From Citrobacter arsenatis (GTDB lineage Bacteria > Pseudomonadota > Gammaproteobacteria > Enterobacterales > Enterobacteriaceae): a DNA stretch of 64,000 bases. Position numbers and translations under genes: made by a program. How positions within the stretch are numbered: position 1 is the stretch's first letter; each line of letters starts with the position of its first letter. Of this stretch, positions 53,293 to 62,609 are shown in pieces. Location of the stretch: NCBI RefSeq assembly GCF_004353845.1, contig NZ_CP037864.1:744001-808000 (forward strand), written 5' to 3'. The notes under the pieces are model-generated. The model was not told the origin of the DNA. It saw only the letters and a list, made by a program, of their open reading frames with translations, and ran no database searches.

Positions 53293-54636
53293 ATGCAGCA
53301 GCCCAGGAACTTTGATGACATCAAATTTACCTCTATTCACCGCCGGATAATGCTGTGGGGAAGCGGTGGGCCGTTTCTGGATGGTTATGTGCTGGTGATG
53401 ATTGGCGTGGCGCTGGAACAGCTCACGCCTGCATTGAAGCTGGATGCCGAGTGGATTGGTCTGCTGGGTGCCGGTACGCTCGCAGGTCTGTTTGTGGGGA
53501 CGTCGCTGTTTGGCTACATTTCCGATAAGGTCGGGCGGCGCAAAATGTTCATCATCGATATTATCGCCATTGGCGTGATATCGGCGGCAACCATGTTTGT
53601 CTCCTCGCCCGTTGAGCTGTTGGTGATGCGCGTGCTAATCGGCATTGTGATTGGCGCCGATTACCCGATCGCTACCTCGATGATTACCGAGTTCTCTAAT
53701 ACCCGCCAGCGCGCTTTCTCCATCGGTTTTATCGCCGCGATGTGGTATGTCGGCGCTACCTGTGCCGATCTGGTCGGTTACTGGTTGTATGATGTTGAGG
53801 GCGGATGGCGCTGGATGTTGGGCAGTGCGGTGATCCCCTGCATTTTGATCCTGATTGGGCGTTTCGATCTGCCTGAATCGCCGCGCTGGCTGCTGCGTAA
53901 AGGTCGGGTGAAAGAGTGCGAGGAAATGATGATCAAACTGTTCGGCGAACCGGTGGTGTTCGACGAAGAAGCGCCGCAGGAGACGCGCTTCCTGCAGCTG
54001 TTTAATCGCCGTCATTTCCCGTTTGTCTTGTTTGTCGCCGCTATCTGGACCTGCCAGGTGATCCCGATGTTCGCCATTTATACCTTTGGTCCACAGATTG
54101 TTGGGCTGCTGGGGCTTGGTGCCGGGAAAAGCGCCGCGTTGGGCAATGTGGTGATAAGTCTGTGCTTTATGCTGGGGTGTATTCCACCCATGTTCTGGCT
54201 CAATAGCGCGGGCCGCCGACCGCTGTTGATTGGCAGCTTTATTATGATGACGCTGGCGCTGGCCGTGCTGGGGTTAATCCCTGATATGGGGGCGTGGCTG
54301 GTGGTGCTGGCGTTTGCCGTATACGCGTTTTTCTCGGGGGGGCCGGGAAACCTGCAGTGGCTGTACCCTAATGAACTGTTCCCCACTGATATCCGCGCGT
54401 CTGCCGTCGGGGTGATCATGTCGTTAAGTCGCATCGGCACCATTGTTTCAACCTGGGCGCTACCGGTGTTTATCACTAAATACGGCATCAGCAATGTCAT
54501 GCTGATGGGCGCAGGAATTTCGCTGATTGGTCTGCTGGTGTCTATCGCTTTCGCCCCGGAAACGCGGGGGCTGACGCTGGCGCAAACCAGTCAAATGACG
54601 ATTCGCAGTAAGCCGGTTACCAGAACAGGCTATTAG
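53293..54636 (+). CDS. yaaU: MFS transporter YaaU (sugar-porter type)
   Basis: A 447-residue major-facilitator protein from ATG 53293, the E. coli start. It has 12 membrane segments and the sugar-porter motifs SDKVGRRKMF, RVLIGIVIGADYP, LPESPRWLLRKGR and PNELFPTDIRAS. Its position just after fixABCX might suggest a role with carnitine-related metabolites, but the substrate is unproven. Confidence 0.93.
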   Translation: MQQPRNFDDIKFTSIHRRIMLWGSGGPFLDGYVLVMIGVALEQLTPALKLDAEWIGLLGAGTLAGLFVGTSLFGYISDKVGRRKMFIIDIIAIGVISAATMFVSSPVELLVMRVLIGIVIGADYPIATSMITEFSNTRQRAFSIGFIAAMWYVGATCADLVGYWLYDVEGGWRWMLGSAVIPCILILIGRFDLPESPRWLLRKGRVKECEEMMIKLFGEPVVFDEEAPQETRFLQLFNRRHFPFVLFVAAIWTCQVIPMFAIYTFGPQIVGLLGLGAGKSAALGNVVISLCFMLGCIPPMFWLNSAGRRPLLIGSFIMMTLALAVLGLIPDMGAWLVVLAFAVYAFFSGGPGNLQWLYPNELFPTDIRASAVGVIMSLSRIGTIVSTWALPVFITKYGISNVMLMGAGISLIGLLVSIAFAPETRGLTLAQTSQMTIRSKPVTRTGY

Positions 54637-54727
54637 GAGTGTTCTGTATTTTCCCTGCAACTCAGTTAGTTAGCCTACAGTTAACTGGGTATATCACTGA
54701 AAACAACTGAAAAGCAGGGAGAACACC

Positions 54728-54961
54728 ATGCAAAAACATATCCTGATCACTTCTATTTTTACCGCAGCAGCACTGTTTACCGTAGCCGGTTGCTCCTCAA
54801 ACCAGGCGGTTAAAACCACCGATGGCAAAACAATCGTCACTGACGGCAAACCGCAAGTTGATGATGATACCGGCCTGGTGTCGTACAAAAATGCCCAGAC
54901 GGGTAAGACGGAACAGATTAACCGCGATCAGGTTAAAGATATGAGTGAACTGGATAACTAG
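54728..54961 (+). CDS. Small lipoprotein, YgdI/YgdR family
   Basis: A 77-residue protein with a type II signal peptide: lipobox FTVAGC, with C22 lipidated and SSNQ after it, suggesting export to the outer membrane. The mature 55 residues have the small beta-barrel pattern of DUF903 (VKTTDGKTIVTDGKPQVDDD..GLVSYKN). A clear GGGAG ribosome site precedes it. It lies between yaaU and kefF, where I do not recall a gene in E. coli K-12. Its function is unknown; relatives are envelope lipoproteins of unclear role. Confidence 0.85.
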   Translation: MQKHILITSIFTAAALFTVAGCSSNQAVKTTDGKTIVTDGKPQVDDDTGLVSYKNAQTGKTEQINRDQVKDMSELDN

Positions 54962-55064
54962 TTCAGTATTCTCCATTCAGCCACTCAATAATATTGACTG
55001 TTAGCCTGTGGATTAAGTGACTAAACTCACTGTTATTACAATAATGCAGTGAAACAGGCTAATC

Positions 55065-55595
55065 ATGATCCTCATCATTTATGCGCATCCCTATCCGCAG
55101 CACTCGCATGCGAATAAGCGGATGCTTGAACAGGCAAGGACGCTGGAGGGCGTGGAGATCCGCTCGCTCTACCAGCTCTACCCCGACTTCAATATCGATA
55201 TTGCCGCTGAACAGGATGCGCTGGCGCGTGCTGATTTGATCATCTGGCAGCATCCGATGCAGTGGTATAGCACACCTCCGTTACTCAAGCTGTGGATGGA
55301 TAAGGTCCTGTCGCACGGTTGGGCGTACGGCCACGGGGGAACTGCGCTCCACGGCAAACATTTGCTATGGGCAGTGACCACCGGCGGCGGTGAAAACCAC
55401 TTTGATATTGGCTCCCATCCTGGATTTGATGTGCTTTCCCAGCCCTTACAGGCAACGGCGCTTTACTGTGGCCTCAAATGGCTGCCGCCGTTTGCAATGC
55501 ACTGTACGTTTATCTGTGATGATGAAACGTTGCAGGCGCAGGCGCGTCATTACAAACAACGTCTGCTGGAGTGGCAGGAGGTTCATCATGGATAG
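55065..55595 (+). CDS. kefF: KefF, quinone oxidoreductase and ancillary subunit of KefC
   Basis: A 176-residue flavodoxin-fold protein (MILIIYAHPYPQHSHANK, WQHPMQWYSTPPLLKLW, WAVTTGGGENHF). It binds FMN, reduces quinones with NAD(P)H and is needed for full activity of KefC. It overlaps the kefC start by 8 bases. Confidence 0.97.
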   Translation: MILIIYAHPYPQHSHANKRMLEQARTLEGVEIRSLYQLYPDFNIDIAAEQDALARADLIIWQHPMQWYSTPPLLKLWMDKVLSHGWAYGHGGTALHGKHLLWAVTTGGGENHFDIGSHPGFDVLSQPLQATALYCGLKWLPPFAMHCTFICDDETLQAQARHYKQRLLEWQEVHHG

Positions 55596-57450
55596 CCATA
55601 CGCTAATACAGGCGCTGATTTATCTTGGTTCTGCGGCGCTGATAGTGCCCATCGCCGTGCGGCTGGGGCTAGGGTCGGTGCTGGGGTACCTTATCGCCGG
55701 ATGTATTATTGGACCATGGGGGCTGAGGCTGGTGACGGACGCCGAATCAATCCTGCATTTTGCGGAGATCGGCGTGGTGCTGATGCTGTTTGTTATCGGC
55801 CTGGAGCTGGATCCGCAACGTTTGTGGAAACTGCGCGCCTCGGTGTTCGGCGGTGGCGCGCTGCAAATGGTGGTTTGCGGCGGTCTGATTGGTGTGTTCT
55901 GCATGTTCCTTGGCCTGCGCTGGCAGGTAGCGGAACTGATCGGCATGACGCTGGCGCTCTCCTCTACGGCTATCGCTATGCAAGCGATGAATGAACGTAA
56001 TCTGATGGTGTCGCAATTGGGACGGAGCGCGTTTGCCGTGCTGCTGTTCCAGGATATCGCTGCTATTCCACTGGTAGCGATGATCCCATTACTGGCTGCG
56101 AGTGGCGCATCCACAACGCTTGGGGCGTTTGCATTGTCTGCCCTCAAGGTCGCGAGCGCATTGGTGCTGGTGGTGTTGTTGGGGCGTTATGTGACGCGCC
56201 CGGCCTTACGTTTTGTCGCCCGCTCGGGCCTGCGGGAAGTGTTCAGTGCCGTTGCGCTGTTCCTCGTGTTTGGCTTCGGTCTGCTGTTGGAAGAGGTTGG
56301 GCTGTCGATGGCGATGGGGGCATTCCTGGCCGGTGTACTGCTGGCAAGCTCTGAGTATCGCCACGCGCTGGAAAGCGATATTGAGCCGTTTAAAGGGCTA
56401 CTGCTGGGACTGTTCTTTATCGGCGTGGGGATGTCTATCGACTTCGGTACGCTGATTGATAATCCCCTGCGCATTATCATTCTGTTGGTTGGTTTCCTGG
56501 TTATCAAAACTGTCATGCTGTGGCTGATAGCGAAACCCTTACAGGTGCCGAACAAACAGCGCAGATGGTTTGCCGTATTATTAGGGCAGGGTAGTGAGTT
56601 TGCCTTCGTGGTGTTTGGCGCGGCGCAAATGGCAAACGTGCTTGACCCTGACTGGGCGAAATCTCTGACGCTGGCGGTGGCGTTGTCGATGGCGGCTACG
56701 CCGATTTTACTGGTGATTTTGACGCGTCTGGAAAAATCGGCGACCGGTGAAGAGCGGGAAGCCGATGAAATCGACGAGGAACAGCCGCGGGTGATCATTG
56801 CCGGGTTTGGGCGATTTGGCCAGATAACCGGTCGTCTGTTGCTGTCGAGCGGGGTGAAAATGGTGGTTCTTGACCATGACCCGGACCATATCGAAACGCT
56901 GCGTAAATTTGGCATGAAGGTGTTCTATGGCGATGCGACCCGGATGGATCTGCTCGAGTCTGCCGGGGCGGCTAAAGCCGAAGTCATTATTAACGCCATT
57001 GACGATCCGCAAACCAGCCTGCAACTGACTGAAATGGTGAAAGAGCATTTCCCCCATCTACAAATTATTGCCCGTGCGCGCGACGTGGATCATTACATCC
57101 GTCTGCGTCAGGCGGGGGTGGATATGCCAGAGCGTGAAACCTTTGAAGGCGCACTGAAGACCGGACGTTTGGCACTGGAAGGTCTCGGGCTTGGGCGCTA
57201 TGAGGCGCGTGAACGGGCCGACGTATTCCGCCGCTTCAATACGCTGATGGTTGAGGAGATGGTGAAAGGGGAAAATGACGCGACTTCCCGCGCGGCGGTT
57301 TATAAACGTACCAGCGCAATGCTGAGTGAAATTATTGCGGAAGATCGTCAGCACTTATCGTTAATTCAACGCCATGGCTGGCAAGGCACGGATGAAGGTA
57401 AGCATACGGGCGACGTTGCCGATGAGCCGGAAGTGAAACCGTCAGCATAG
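55588..57450 (+). CDS. kefC: Glutathione-regulated potassium efflux protein KefC
   Basis: A CPA2 transporter of 620 residues from ATG 55588; a longer frame through kefF is not used. Twelve or so membrane helices (1-380) include LMLFVIGLELDPQRLW and GMSIDFGTLID. A cytosolic RCK/KTN domain follows with IIAGFGRFGQITGRLLL, where glutathione adducts bind. It protects against electrophiles by K+ efflux with H+ entry. Confidence 0.97.
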   Translation: MDSHTLIQALIYLGSAALIVPIAVRLGLGSVLGYLIAGCIIGPWGLRLVTDAESILHFAEIGVVLMLFVIGLELDPQRLWKLRASVFGGGALQMVVCGGLIGVFCMFLGLRWQVAELIGMTLALSSTAIAMQAMNERNLMVSQLGRSAFAVLLFQDIAAIPLVAMIPLLAASGASTTLGAFALSALKVASALVLVVLLGRYVTRPALRFVARSGLREVFSAVALFLVFGFGLLLEEVGLSMAMGAFLAGVLLASSEYRHALESDIEPFKGLLLGLFFIGVGMSIDFGTLIDNPLRIIILLVGFLVIKTVMLWLIAKPLQVPNKQRRWFAVLLGQGSEFAFVVFGAAQMANVLDPDWAKSLTLAVALSMAATPILLVILTRLEKSATGEEREADEIDEEQPRVIIAGFGRFGQITGRLLLSSGVKMVVLDHDPDHIETLRKFGMKVFYGDATRMDLLESAGAAKAEVIINAIDDPQTSLQLTEMVKEHFPHLQIIARARDVDHYIRLRQAGVDMPERETFEGALKTGRLALEGLGLGRYEARERADVFRRFNTLMVEEMVKGENDATSRAAVYKRTSAMLSEIIAEDRQHLSLIQRHGWQGTDEGKHTGDVADEPEVKPSA

Positions 57451-57648
57451 GGTAAAAAATGTGATGTTCTGCAAACTTTACTGCTAATTGGCTGTTTTTG
57501 AACTACTGTAATGCTGGGAGTCCACTCAGAAGTCGCGGACTCGCCAGCAGAACAGAAAATTTTCCTGTACATCTTCCTTTGGCTAGTCGACGAAAGATTG
57601 CGCTTTCCGTATAGTGGCGACAATTTTTTTGTATCCGGGATATATTCA

Positions 57649-58128
57649 ATGATCAGTCTGATTGCGGCGTTAGCGGTAGATCGCGTCATCGGTATGGAAA
57701 ACGCCATGCCGTGGAACCTACCTGCCGATCTCGCCTGGTTTAAACGTAATACTTTAAATAAGCCGGTTGTCATGGGACGCCACACTTGGGAATCCATCGG
57801 GCGACCGTTGCCAGGGCGTAAAAATATCGTCATCAGCAGCAAGCCAGGCACCGACGATCGCGTGCAGTGGGTGAAGTCTGTTGAGGAAGCGATTGCGGCC
57901 TGCGGCGATGAGCCGGAAATTATGGTGATTGGCGGTGGACGTGTGTATGAGCAGTTCCTGCCGAAAGCGCAGAAACTGTATCTGACGCACATTGATGCGG
58001 AAGTGGAAGGGGATACGCATTTCCCGGACTACGAACCGGATGACTGGGAATCGGTGTTCAGTGAATTCCACGATGCCGATGCGCAAAACTCCCACAGCTA
58101 TTGCTTCGAGATTCTGGAGCGTCGTTAA
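57649..58128 (+). CDS. folA: Dihydrofolate reductase
   Basis: It reduces dihydrofolate to tetrahydrofolate with NADPH and is the target of trimethoprim. It has 159 residues from ATG 57649, the E. coli length; longer in-frame readings upstream are spurious. Active-site D27 in PADLAW, the M20 loop GMENAMPWNLP and W30 are standard. I see none of the usual resistance replacements at P21, L28 or W30. It is transcribed alone, convergent with apaH. Confidence 0.99.
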   Translation: MISLIAALAVDRVIGMENAMPWNLPADLAWFKRNTLNKPVVMGRHTWESIGRPLPGRKNIVISSKPGTDDRVQWVKSVEEAIAACGDEPEIMVIGGGRVYEQFLPKAQKLYLTHIDAEVEGDTHFPDYEPDDWESVFSEFHDADAQNSHSYCFEILERR

Positions 58129-58137
58129 TACTGTGAG

Positions 58138-58218
58138 TGCCGGATGGCGGCGAAACGCCTTATCCGGCCTACTCTTGTGCCAGATGTAGGCCTGATAAGC
58201 GTAGCGCCATCAGGCCTA
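58138..58218. repeat. REP pair between folA and apaH
   Basis: A TGCCGGATGGCGGCG..CCTTATCCGGCCTAC unit is followed by a GTAGGCCTGATAAGC..GCCATCAGGCCT unit of the CAGG class, between the convergent genes. Confidence 0.83.
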
Positions 58219-58224
58219 AACATA

Positions 58225-59073
58225 TCAGGCGTTGACCGCCTCGCCGGGGTCCAGATTCAGATGGCGATTTGACGGCTGCACAAAGTACTGTTTATCTTCC
58301 CAGCGCAGACAGGTGAGATCGCCTCCCCAGCAACACCCCGTATCCAGCGCGTAAATCCCTTCTGGCGTGCCTTTGCCCTCCAGCGATGCCCAGTGCCCGA
58401 ATGCAATGCTATAGGCTTCACTGACAGGGCCAGGAATGGCAAACCACGGCTTCAGCGGGGCTGGCGCATCTTCTGGCGACTCTTTGCTGTACATATCCAA
58501 CTGGCCGTTGGGGAAGCAGTAACGCATGCGGGTAAACGCGTTGGTGATAAAACGCAGGCGCGCCAGCCCCGTCAGTTCCGGGGTCCAGTTATTTGGCATG
58601 TCGCCGTACATCGCATCAAGGAAAAACGGATACGAATCACTCGATAGCACAGCTTCCACATCGCGAGCACAGTCTTTTGCCGTCTGCAGATCCCATTGTG
58701 GGGTAATCCCGGCATGCGCCATTACCAGTTTCTTCTCTTCGTCTACCTGCAACAGCGGTTGGCGACGTAGCCAGTTCAGCAACGCATCAGCATCCGGTGC
58801 CTCAAGCAGCGGCGTGAGCCGGTCTTTCGGCTTATTACGACTGATACCGGCAAACACGGCCAGCAGGTGCAAATCGTGATTGCCGAGGACTAACCGCACG
58901 CTGTCGCCCAGCGATTTAACGTAGCGCAAAACGTCCAGCGAGCCAGGCCCACGCGCGACCAGGTCGCCGGTGAGCCATAGGGTGTCTTTTTCGGAATTAA
59001 AGTCTACCTGATGCAGCAAGGCTACCAGTTCATCGTAACAACCGTGAACGTCGCCAATAAGGTATGTCGCCAT
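58225..59073 (-). CDS. apaH: Diadenosine tetraphosphatase ApaH
   Basis: It cleaves Ap4A symmetrically to two ADP, and also removes Np4-type caps from RNA. It has 282 residues from ATG 59073. It has metallophosphatase motifs GDVHGCYDEL, GDLVARGPGS and LGNHDLH. It is the last gene of the lptD-surA-pdxA-rsmA-apaG-apaH series. Confidence 0.97.
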   Translation of the reverse strand: MATYLIGDVHGCYDELVALLHQVDFNSEKDTLWLTGDLVARGPGSLDVLRYVKSLGDSVRLVLGNHDLHLLAVFAGISRNKPKDRLTPLLEAPDADALLNWLRRQPLLQVDEEKKLVMAHAGITPQWDLQTAKDCARDVEAVLSSDSYPFFLDAMYGDMPNNWTPELTGLARLRFITNAFTRMRYCFPNGQLDMYSKESPEDAPAPLKPWFAIPGPVSEAYSIAFGHWASLEGKGTPEGIYALDTGCCWGGDLTCLRWEDKQYFVQPSNRHLNLDPGEAVNA

Positions 59074-59083
59074 AGTTATTGTT

Positions 59084-59461
59084 TTAATGAATGAGTGTAG
59101 GAACGGCGAGTCGGAACACGGGAATGTCGATGGTAAAGGCGATGCCTTGTTCATCGATCATTTCGTAATGACCCTGCATGGTGCCCAGCGGTGTTTCAAT
59201 TACCGCTCCGCTGGTGTACTGATACTCTTCGCCAGGTTCGATGTGGGGCTGAACGCCTACCACACCTTCGCCCTGAACTTCGGTTTCGCGGCCATGACCA
59301 TTGGTGATCAACCAATAACGCCCCAACAGCTGCACAGGCGCTCGCCCCAAATTGCGGATAGTCACGGTATAAGCAAAAACGTAACGTTCATCATCAGGTG
59401 AGGATTGCGCCTCAATGTAGACGCTTTGTACCTGAATGCACACTCGGGGCGAATTGATCAT
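59084..59461 (-). CDS. apaG: ApaG, DUF525 protein
   Basis: A 125-residue beta-sandwich protein of the ApaG/DUF525 family, linked with Co2+ resistance in Salmonella. Typical segments are FAYTVTIRNLGRAPVQLLGRYW and GTMQGHYEM. The molecular role is not settled. It lies 10 bases before apaH and 2 bases after rsmA. Confidence 0.96.
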   Translation of the reverse strand: MINSPRVCIQVQSVYIEAQSSPDDERYVFAYTVTIRNLGRAPVQLLGRYWLITNGHGRETEVQGEGVVGVQPHIEPGEEYQYTSGAVIETPLGTMQGHYEMIDEQGIAFTIDIPVFRLAVPTLIH

Positions 59462-59463
59462 CT

Positions 59464-60285
59464 TTAACTCTCCTTCGATGGCGCGTTTTCTGACAGATAG
59501 TTAGCCATCCGGCAGTATTGCGCTACAGAGATATTTTCCGCTCGCATCGCCGGATCAACACCCAGCTCTGTCAGTACTTCAACGCTAAACAGGTTACCGA
59601 GGCTATTACGTACCGTTTTACGACGCTGATTAAACGCTTCGGTGGTAATACGGCTCAGTACACGAACATCTTTAACCGGATACGGCATTGTCGCGTGAGG
59701 GACCAGGCGCACGACGGCGGAATCGACTTTTGGCGCAGGCGTAAATGCAGATGGTGGCACTTCAAGTACCGGGATCACATTGCAGTAATACTGTGCCATG
59801 ACGCTTAATCGACCATACGCTTTACTGTTTGGCCCTGCAACCAGGCGATTGACCACCTCTTTTTGCAACATGAAATGCATGTCGGCAATGGCATCAGTAT
59901 AGGAAAAAAGATGGAACATCAGCGGCGTGGAGATGTTGTACGGCAGGTTGCCGAATACGCGCAACGGCTGCCCCATCGTTTGTGCCAGTTCGCCGAAGTT
60001 CATGGTCATGGCATCTTGTTGATAAATCGTCAGCTTCGGCCCTAAAAACGGATGTGTTTGCAGGCGCGCGGCGAGATCGCGGTCCAGCTCAATGACCGTG
60101 AGTTTATCCAGGCGTTCGCCTACTGGTTCAGTCAATGCCGCCAGGCCCGGGCCGATTTCGACCATAGCCTGACCTTTCTGCGGGTTGATAGCAGAGACAA
60201 TACTTTCGATCACAAACTGATCGTTGAGGAAGTTTTGCCCGAAACGTTTACGGGCTAAGTGGCCCTGATGGACTCGATTATTCAT
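59464..60285 (-). CDS. rsmA: 16S rRNA dimethyladenosine methyltransferase RsmA (KsgA)
   Basis: It dimethylates A1518 and A1519 in helix 45 of 16S rRNA during 30S maturation. It has 273 residues from ATG 60285, the E. coli length. The SAM-binding motif is EIGPGLAALTEPV and the catalytic motif NLPYNIST. The start overlaps the pdxA stop by 8 bases. Loss of this gene gives kasugamycin resistance in E. coli. Confidence 0.99.
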   Translation of the reverse strand: MNNRVHQGHLARKRFGQNFLNDQFVIESIVSAINPQKGQAMVEIGPGLAALTEPVGERLDKLTVIELDRDLAARLQTHPFLGPKLTIYQQDAMTMNFGELAQTMGQPLRVFGNLPYNISTPLMFHLFSYTDAIADMHFMLQKEVVNRLVAGPNSKAYGRLSVMAQYYCNVIPVLEVPPSAFTPAPKVDSAVVRLVPHATMPYPVKDVRVLSRITTEAFNQRRKTVRNSLGNLFSVEVLTELGVDPAMRAENISVAQYCRMANYLSENAPSKES

Positions 60286-61270
60286 TAGTATTAACAATCA
60301 TTTTGATGGCGAGATTAAGCGCCGTAATAAAACTGCCGACATCTGCTTGTCCACGACCCGCAAGTTCAAGTGCGGTGCCGTGATCGACGGATGTGCGAAT
60401 AAAGGGCAGGCCCAGCGTGATATTCACACCGCGACCAAATCCCTGGTATTTTAGCACGGGGAGACCCTGATCGTGGTACATTGCCAGCACCGCATCCGCG
60501 TGGTCGAGATATTTGGGCTGAAACAGCGTATCTGCAGGCAGTGGGCCGTTTAATTTCATCCCCTGCGCGCGCAGTTCATCGAGTACCGGAATGATGGTGT
60601 CTATCTCTTCCGTTCCCATATGACCGCCTTCACCGGCATGCGGGTTAAGACCACACACCAGAATATGTGGATCGGCAATGCCAAATTTGGTGCGCAAATC
60701 ATGATGCAAAATGCCGATCACTTCCTGAAGCAGGGCGGGCGTAATAGCGTCAGCAACGGCTCTGAGCGGTAAATGCGTGGTTGCCAGGGCAACGCGTAGC
60801 TCTTCCGTTGCCAGCATCATGACGACTTTGTTCGCCCGTGAGCGCTCTTCAAAAAATTCGGTATGCCCGGTAAACGGGACGCCTGCATCATTGATTACAC
60901 CCTTGTGGACAGGGCCAGTAATCAGCGCGGCAAACTCATCTTGCAGACAACCATCGCAGGCGCGAGCCAGCGTTTCCACCACATATTGCCCGTTCTCTAC
61001 CGCCAACTGACCCGCGACAACAGGTGCCCGCAGCGCAATCGGCAACAGCGTCAACGTGCCTGCTGATTGCGGTCTGGCTGGGGTATCTGGAGAGTATGGG
61101 AGGAGTGAAAGCGGTAAACCGAGCATTGCTGCCCGGTCACTAAGAAGTGCGGCATCCGCACAGACGACGAGTTCTACGGGCCACTCACGCTGTGCGAGCT
61201 GAACCACAAGGTCCGGGCCAATCCCGGCGGGTTCGCCGGGAGTGATAACAACGCGTTGGGTACGAGTCAT
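60278..61270 (-). CDS. pdxA: 4-hydroxythreonine-4-phosphate dehydrogenase
   Basis: This NAD-dependent enzyme of the DXP-dependent pyridoxal-phosphate pathway has 330 residues. It starts with TPGEPAGIGPDLV. Metal-binding histidines are in ATTHLPLR, GLNPHAGEGGHMG and MYHDQGLPVLKY. It overlaps the surA stop by one base (TAATG). Confidence 0.98.
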   Translation of the reverse strand: MTRTQRVVITPGEPAGIGPDLVVQLAQREWPVELVVCADAALLSDRAAMLGLPLSLLPYSPDTPARPQSAGTLTLLPIALRAPVVAGQLAVENGQYVVETLARACDGCLQDEFAALITGPVHKGVINDAGVPFTGHTEFFEERSRANKVVMMLATEELRVALATTHLPLRAVADAITPALLQEVIGILHHDLRTKFGIADPHILVCGLNPHAGEGGHMGTEEIDTIIPVLDELRAQGMKLNGPLPADTLFQPKYLDHADAVLAMYHDQGLPVLKYQGFGRGVNITLGLPFIRTSVDHGTALELAGRGQADVGSFITALNLAIKMIVNTNE

Positions 61271-62556
61271 TAGTTGCTCAGAATTTTAACGTATGCGCTG
61301 GCGCGCTGTTCCTGCATCCAGGTTGCCGCTTCTTCCGAGAATTTACGGTTCATCAGCATACGGTAGGCTTTGTCTTTCTGCGCCGCGTCAGTTTTATCAA
61401 CATTACGCGTGTCCAGCAGCTCGATCAGATGCCAACCGAAAGAAGAGTGTACCGGGGTGCTCATCTGGCCTTTGTGAAGTTTGGTCAGCGCATCGCGGAA
61501 AGCAGGATCGAAAATATCCGCTGCAGCCCAGCCCAGATCGCCGCCCTGGTTGGCAGATCCGGGATCCTGAGAAAACTCTTTAGCCGCTGCTGCGAAGGTT
61601 GTTTTACCGCTCTTAATATCTGCCGCGATTTGTTCCAGCTTCAGGCGTGCCTGTTGATCGGTCATGATCGGCGACGGCTTGAGCAGAATGTGGCGGGCGT
61701 GAACTTCAGTCACGGAGATACTCTGGCTTTGACCGCGCATATCGTTGACTTTCAGAATGTGAAAGCCGACACCGGAACGAATTGGACCGATGATATCGCC
61801 TTTTTTCGCCGTGCTTAACGCCTGAGCGAAGATGCCCGGCAGCTCCTGAATACGTCCCCAACCCATCTGGCCGCCTTTCAGCGCCTGCTGATCGGCGGAA
61901 TAAGTGATGGCCAGTTTGCCGAAATCACTACCGTTACGCGCTTCATCAACAACAGAACGCGCCTGGCTTTCAGCTGCGTTGACCTGGTCGGAAGTTGGGT
62001 TTTCCGGCAATGGGATCAGAATGTGGCTGAGGTTCAGCTCGGTGCTGGCATCGTTTTGGTTGCCGACCTGCTGTGCCAGGGCGTCCACTTCCTGTGGCAG
62101 AATAGTGACGCGACGGCGAACTTCGTTGTTACGCACTTCAGAGATGGTCATCTCTTTACGGATCTGGCTACGATAGGTGGAATAGCTTAAGCCATCCTGT
62201 GCCAGACGGCTGCGCATCTGATCGAGCGTCATGTTGTTCTGCTTGGCGATGTTGGCAATAGCCTGATCCAACTGCTCGTCAGAGATTTTCACACCCATCT
62301 TCTGGCCCATCTGCAGGACGATTTGATCCATGATCAAACGTTCCAGGATCTGATGACGCAGCGTGGCGTCATCGGGTAACTGCTGACCAGCCTGTCCTGC
62401 ATTAAGTTTTACGGACTGCATTAAGCCATCGACGTCGCTTTCCAGAACGACGCCGTTATTGACGACGGCTGCGACTTTATCGACTACCTGTGGGGCAGCG
62501 AAACTGGTATTCGCGATCATGGCGATACCGAGAAGCAGCGTTTTCCAGTTCTTCAT
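61270..62556 (-). CDS. surA: Periplasmic chaperone SurA
   Basis: A chaperone for outer-membrane protein assembly with peptidyl-prolyl isomerase domains; it escorts LptD and porins. It has 428 residues and a signal peptide with cleavage after TSFA (residue 20). A helical N-domain is followed by two parvulin domains (about 170-270 and 280-385, the second with GGDLGWAAADIFDPAF). The order lptD-surA joins a chaperone to one of its clients. Confidence 0.99.
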   Translation of the reverse strand: MKNWKTLLLGIAMIANTSFAAPQVVDKVAAVVNNGVVLESDVDGLMQSVKLNAGQAGQQLPDDATLRHQILERLIMDQIVLQMGQKMGVKISDEQLDQAIANIAKQNNMTLDQMRSRLAQDGLSYSTYRSQIRKEMTISEVRNNEVRRRVTILPQEVDALAQQVGNQNDASTELNLSHILIPLPENPTSDQVNAAESQARSVVDEARNGSDFGKLAITYSADQQALKGGQMGWGRIQELPGIFAQALSTAKKGDIIGPIRSGVGFHILKVNDMRGQSQSISVTEVHARHILLKPSPIMTDQQARLKLEQIAADIKSGKTTFAAAAKEFSQDPGSANQGGDLGWAAADIFDPAFRDALTKLHKGQMSTPVHSSFGWHLIELLDTRNVDKTDAAQKDKAYRMLMNRKFSEEAATWMQEQRASAYVKILSN

Positions 62557-62609
62557 ACTTTTTCCATTTCAATTAACCGCAATGCGGATTACGTTGTAAA
62601 TCAATCAGA

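Noticed and set aside
57649..58128. Trimethoprim-resistant or plasmid-type dihydrofolate reductase
   Set aside because: The protein is the ordinary chromosomal FolA, and the common resistance positions P21, L28 and W30 are wild type.
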